Shown in pieces: positions 62,430 to 64,000 of a stretch of 64,000 nucleotides of DNA. Under the pieces are notes generated by a model, which searched no databases, was not told the DNA's origin, and saw nothing but the letters and a program-made list of their open reading frames with translations. This stretch comes from Gaiellasilicea sp963765705. Its GTDB lineage: Bacteria; Actinomycetota; Thermoleophilia; Gaiellales; Gaiellaceae. Numbering within the stretch: position 1 is the first letter of the stretch; the number at the start of each line of letters is the position of its first letter. The stretch is from assembly GCA_963765705.1 (NCBI GenBank), contig CAVXXJ010000009.1, positions 186,001-250,000 on the forward strand, written 5' to 3'. The translations under genes and the position numbers were made by a program.

Positions 62430-62727
62430 TCTTCTCATTTCTTTTATTTCAATATATTTTATGTCATTCAATCTGGGTCTATTCTAATGCTTGCATTTAC
62501 CTAACTGAACCCTCGAATAAACCTGGAAAAGACCAGTATCTCAATGAGGTCTCAATAATATATCATTAAGGTCTCAACAAGATCGCAATAGAAGGCTTGA
62601 TAGAGATTAGGTTTGAGCTAACAGTTGATTTTGTGTAAATCATTGATTACCAGCTACGTTCAATTCAATTGAAAAAATAATCGATGTCCCATTTAGCCAA
62701 AAAGGATCACTGATTGCCTCGTAATGC
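62430..62727. other. AT-rich intergenic region with two 9-bp direct repeats
   Basis: No ORF of note. AGGTCTCAA occurs at 62547-62555 and 62569-62577, 22 bases apart, i.e. two helical turns, a possible binding-site pair. Otherwise featureless. Confidence 0.35.
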
Positions 62728-63397
62728 TTAATTGGAGACTCCACGCACGCTTTCCTCATAGGTCATAACCCGGTAGCCTGATTTGGGGAGGTCAAATTTT
62801 GCCGCCGGAACCGGGTTAAAATTGATACTGGAAACAGTGTAAGTTACCTTCTGCTTACCCATATTTGCCTCATATTGCATCGCCAGGCCGGGAAGATTCT
62901 TATTGAGGTATTGAAAGTCTTTATTTACCGGCAACAGGTCTTTTGTAAAATATACAGTGAAAGTACTGCCATCGGCCAGTTTACCAGTTGCTTTCTGACA
63001 GTTATAACCGGCAATGGTCTTAAACTCATTTTCAAAAGTGAAAGTAATGCCTTCGTATTTACGATTGGATTGTTTCCAGTTATCAGGCGTCATACTGATC
63101 ATATACTTCTGCTCACCATAATCTTTCAAAATGGTAACGTTGCCTGATTTGCCATCAACAATGGTAGACTGTGTTCCCAGTGAACTGATCATTTCAGATC
63201 TGCTTGAATTCCCTTTCAGGTAAATCACACTGACGGCACCATCAAGCAGATCGGCCGCCTGAGGTGTAGTATTATTGGTGTTGATAACGAATATCATAGG
63301 AAATAGTAGCCTCGGTCAGTTTTTTCTGCGCATTAAGCGAAACAGAAGAAACAACTAAACCAACCGTGAAAGCTGCTATGGTAATTATTCTTTTCAT
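62728..63397 (-). CDS. GLPGLI-like exported protein, frameshifted near the signal peptide
   Basis: Signal peptide MKRIITIAAFTVGLVVSSVS LNAQ at 63397, then (shifted near 63,300) GAVSVIYLKGNSSRSEMISS LGTQSTI, YMISMTPDNWKQSNRKYEGI, EFKTIAGYNCQKATGKLADG STFTVYFTKDL, and NKNLPGLAMQYEANMGKQKV TYTV. The LPGL segment and Asn-Lys/Asp context resemble the GLPGLI family of Bacteroidetes. Periplasmic or outer-membrane-associated; unknown role. Confidence 0.7.
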
Positions 63398-63570
63398 ATA
63401 TATAAAGACGGTACAAGATAGTTAATTAGTTGCTTACTAAAGAACAGATATTAGCCGTTAGCATTAGCTTATGGCTATTAACCAATAGTTAGTATCTGAT
63501 GGAAAACTTTACCTGCTAAAGCTGATAGCTAATGGCCAAATAATTCGACCTTAACACTTCTATAGTAAAC

Positions 63571-64000
63571 TTACAACCAAAGCACATTACTCTTGCTGCC
63601 CTTCTGCTGCATTTCCTTCATCTTCTTTTGCTGCTCCTGCATTTGTTCCATCTCTCCTGCCATTTGGATTTTGTCTTCGGCTTCTTGCGGTTCTCATCCA
63701 TCTTCGCAAGGATCTTATCGTGATCAATTATATAATTCTGGATCACAAACTGGAGAATCATGTAACGATATTGGAAACCGTATAATACCAGGTAAGGGCC
63801 GATGGAAGGGTATTAAAGATGAATAAAAGGAATACCGGGAAAATATACGGCATGTATTTGAGTACAGGGTTACTCTGATCCGGCGTCATGCTCATACTAT
63901 AAAGTGATATCAGCAAGCTGGTTATGACCGCCGTGATAGTGAAAAGACTGAGGTGACTGCCCAGTAATGGGATATTAACTCCAAATTTTATGACATCATC
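63571..64000 (-). CDS. yidC: Membrane protein insertase YidC, C-terminal part
   Basis: Runs off the right edge; gives about 143 residues of the Oxa1/YidC C-terminus: IPLLGSHLSLFTITAVITSL LISLYS, MTPDQSNPVLKYMPYIFPVF LLFIFNTLPSALTWYYTVSN, then a lysine/glutamine tail (KKPKTKSKWQ, QEQQKKMKEM). Indels near 63,760 and 63,660. Inserts proteins into the inner membrane. Stop at 63571-63573 (NVLWL). Confidence 0.85.

Noticed and set aside
53811..64000. Horizontal transfer of a Bacteroidetes island
   Set aside because: The segment is core-genome content (rpsL, ilvE, aroE, yidC) with native promoters and no mobility genes; a chimera is simpler.

Overview
The window joins two unrelated genomes. Bases 1 to about 53,815 are very GC-rich and read like a deep-branching actinobacterium of the Thermoleophilia type (Gaiella/Solirubrobacter-like): many GTG starts, 1-4 bp ATGA/GTGA/TGATG overlaps between neighbours, DUF501, FmdB, an LCP protein, a heterodimeric ABC exporter with one degenerate ATP site, an Rv2578c-type radical SAM gene with a LexA-like box, and an FdxA ferredoxin. 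From about 53,818 to 64,000 the sequence is AT-rich and reads like a Bacteroidetes of the Chitinophagaceae type (rpsL, ilvE, rdgB, an ECF sigma factor, aroE, a ComA-like gene, a TPR protein, a GLPGLI-like protein, yidC, and a Bacteroidetes-type promoter). The change is abrupt: an alcohol dehydrogenase gene is cut after about 24 codons and a reversed rpsL begins at once. I read this as a chimeric metagenomic assembly, not gene transfer.

Actinobacterial layout. 1-9 kb: a pseudouridine-catabolism-like set (PfkB kinase, PsuG, enolase-superfamily protein), a membrane glycosyltransferase, FmdB, GlsB/YeaQ, LCP, ROK kinase, rsmI and an M23 peptidase. 9-16 kb: a tight housekeeping run metG-tatD-rsmA-ispE-membrane protein, tRNA-Gln, glmU-prs. 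17-30 kb: rplY-pth, greA (convergent), ABC exporter pair, mfd, SurA/PrsA-like foldase, mazG-eno-pyk. 30-36 kb: two GNAT enzymes, an FtsB/DivIC-like protein, DUF501 operon, a MerR-HTH/receiver fusion, PAP2 phosphatase and small membrane or zinc-ribbon proteins. 35-44 kb: one collinear run holding a multi-GAF SpoIIE phosphatase, a spermidine-synthase-like/GDPD fusion, an L,D-transpeptidase, TlpA-CcmH-CcdA and ferredoxin. 44-54 kb: VOC protein, FAD oxidoreductase, a two-component system, the radical SAM gene, MBL hydrolase, CNNM/CBS transporter, XdhC-like protein, SDR and the truncated dehydrogenase.

Bacteroidetes layout. The minus-strand pair ilvE and rpsL is separated by a striking inverted array of TTGCT/AGCAA words on an 11-bp pitch. 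Then a conserved hypothetical, rdgB, ECF sigma and a probable membrane partner on the plus strand; thioesterase, aroE, ComA-like and TPR genes on the minus strand; a small exported protein behind a leaderless-looking promoter; and GLPGLI-like and yidC (cut by the window end) on the minus strand.

Data quality. Many genes are broken by single-base indels. These cluster at 0-9 kb and across 53.8-64 kb, are almost absent at 9-15 kb and 31-51 kb, and often fall in homopolymers. They look like uncorrected long-read errors at low coverage, so broken genes are annotated as CDS with probable sequencing frameshifts rather than as pseudogenes.
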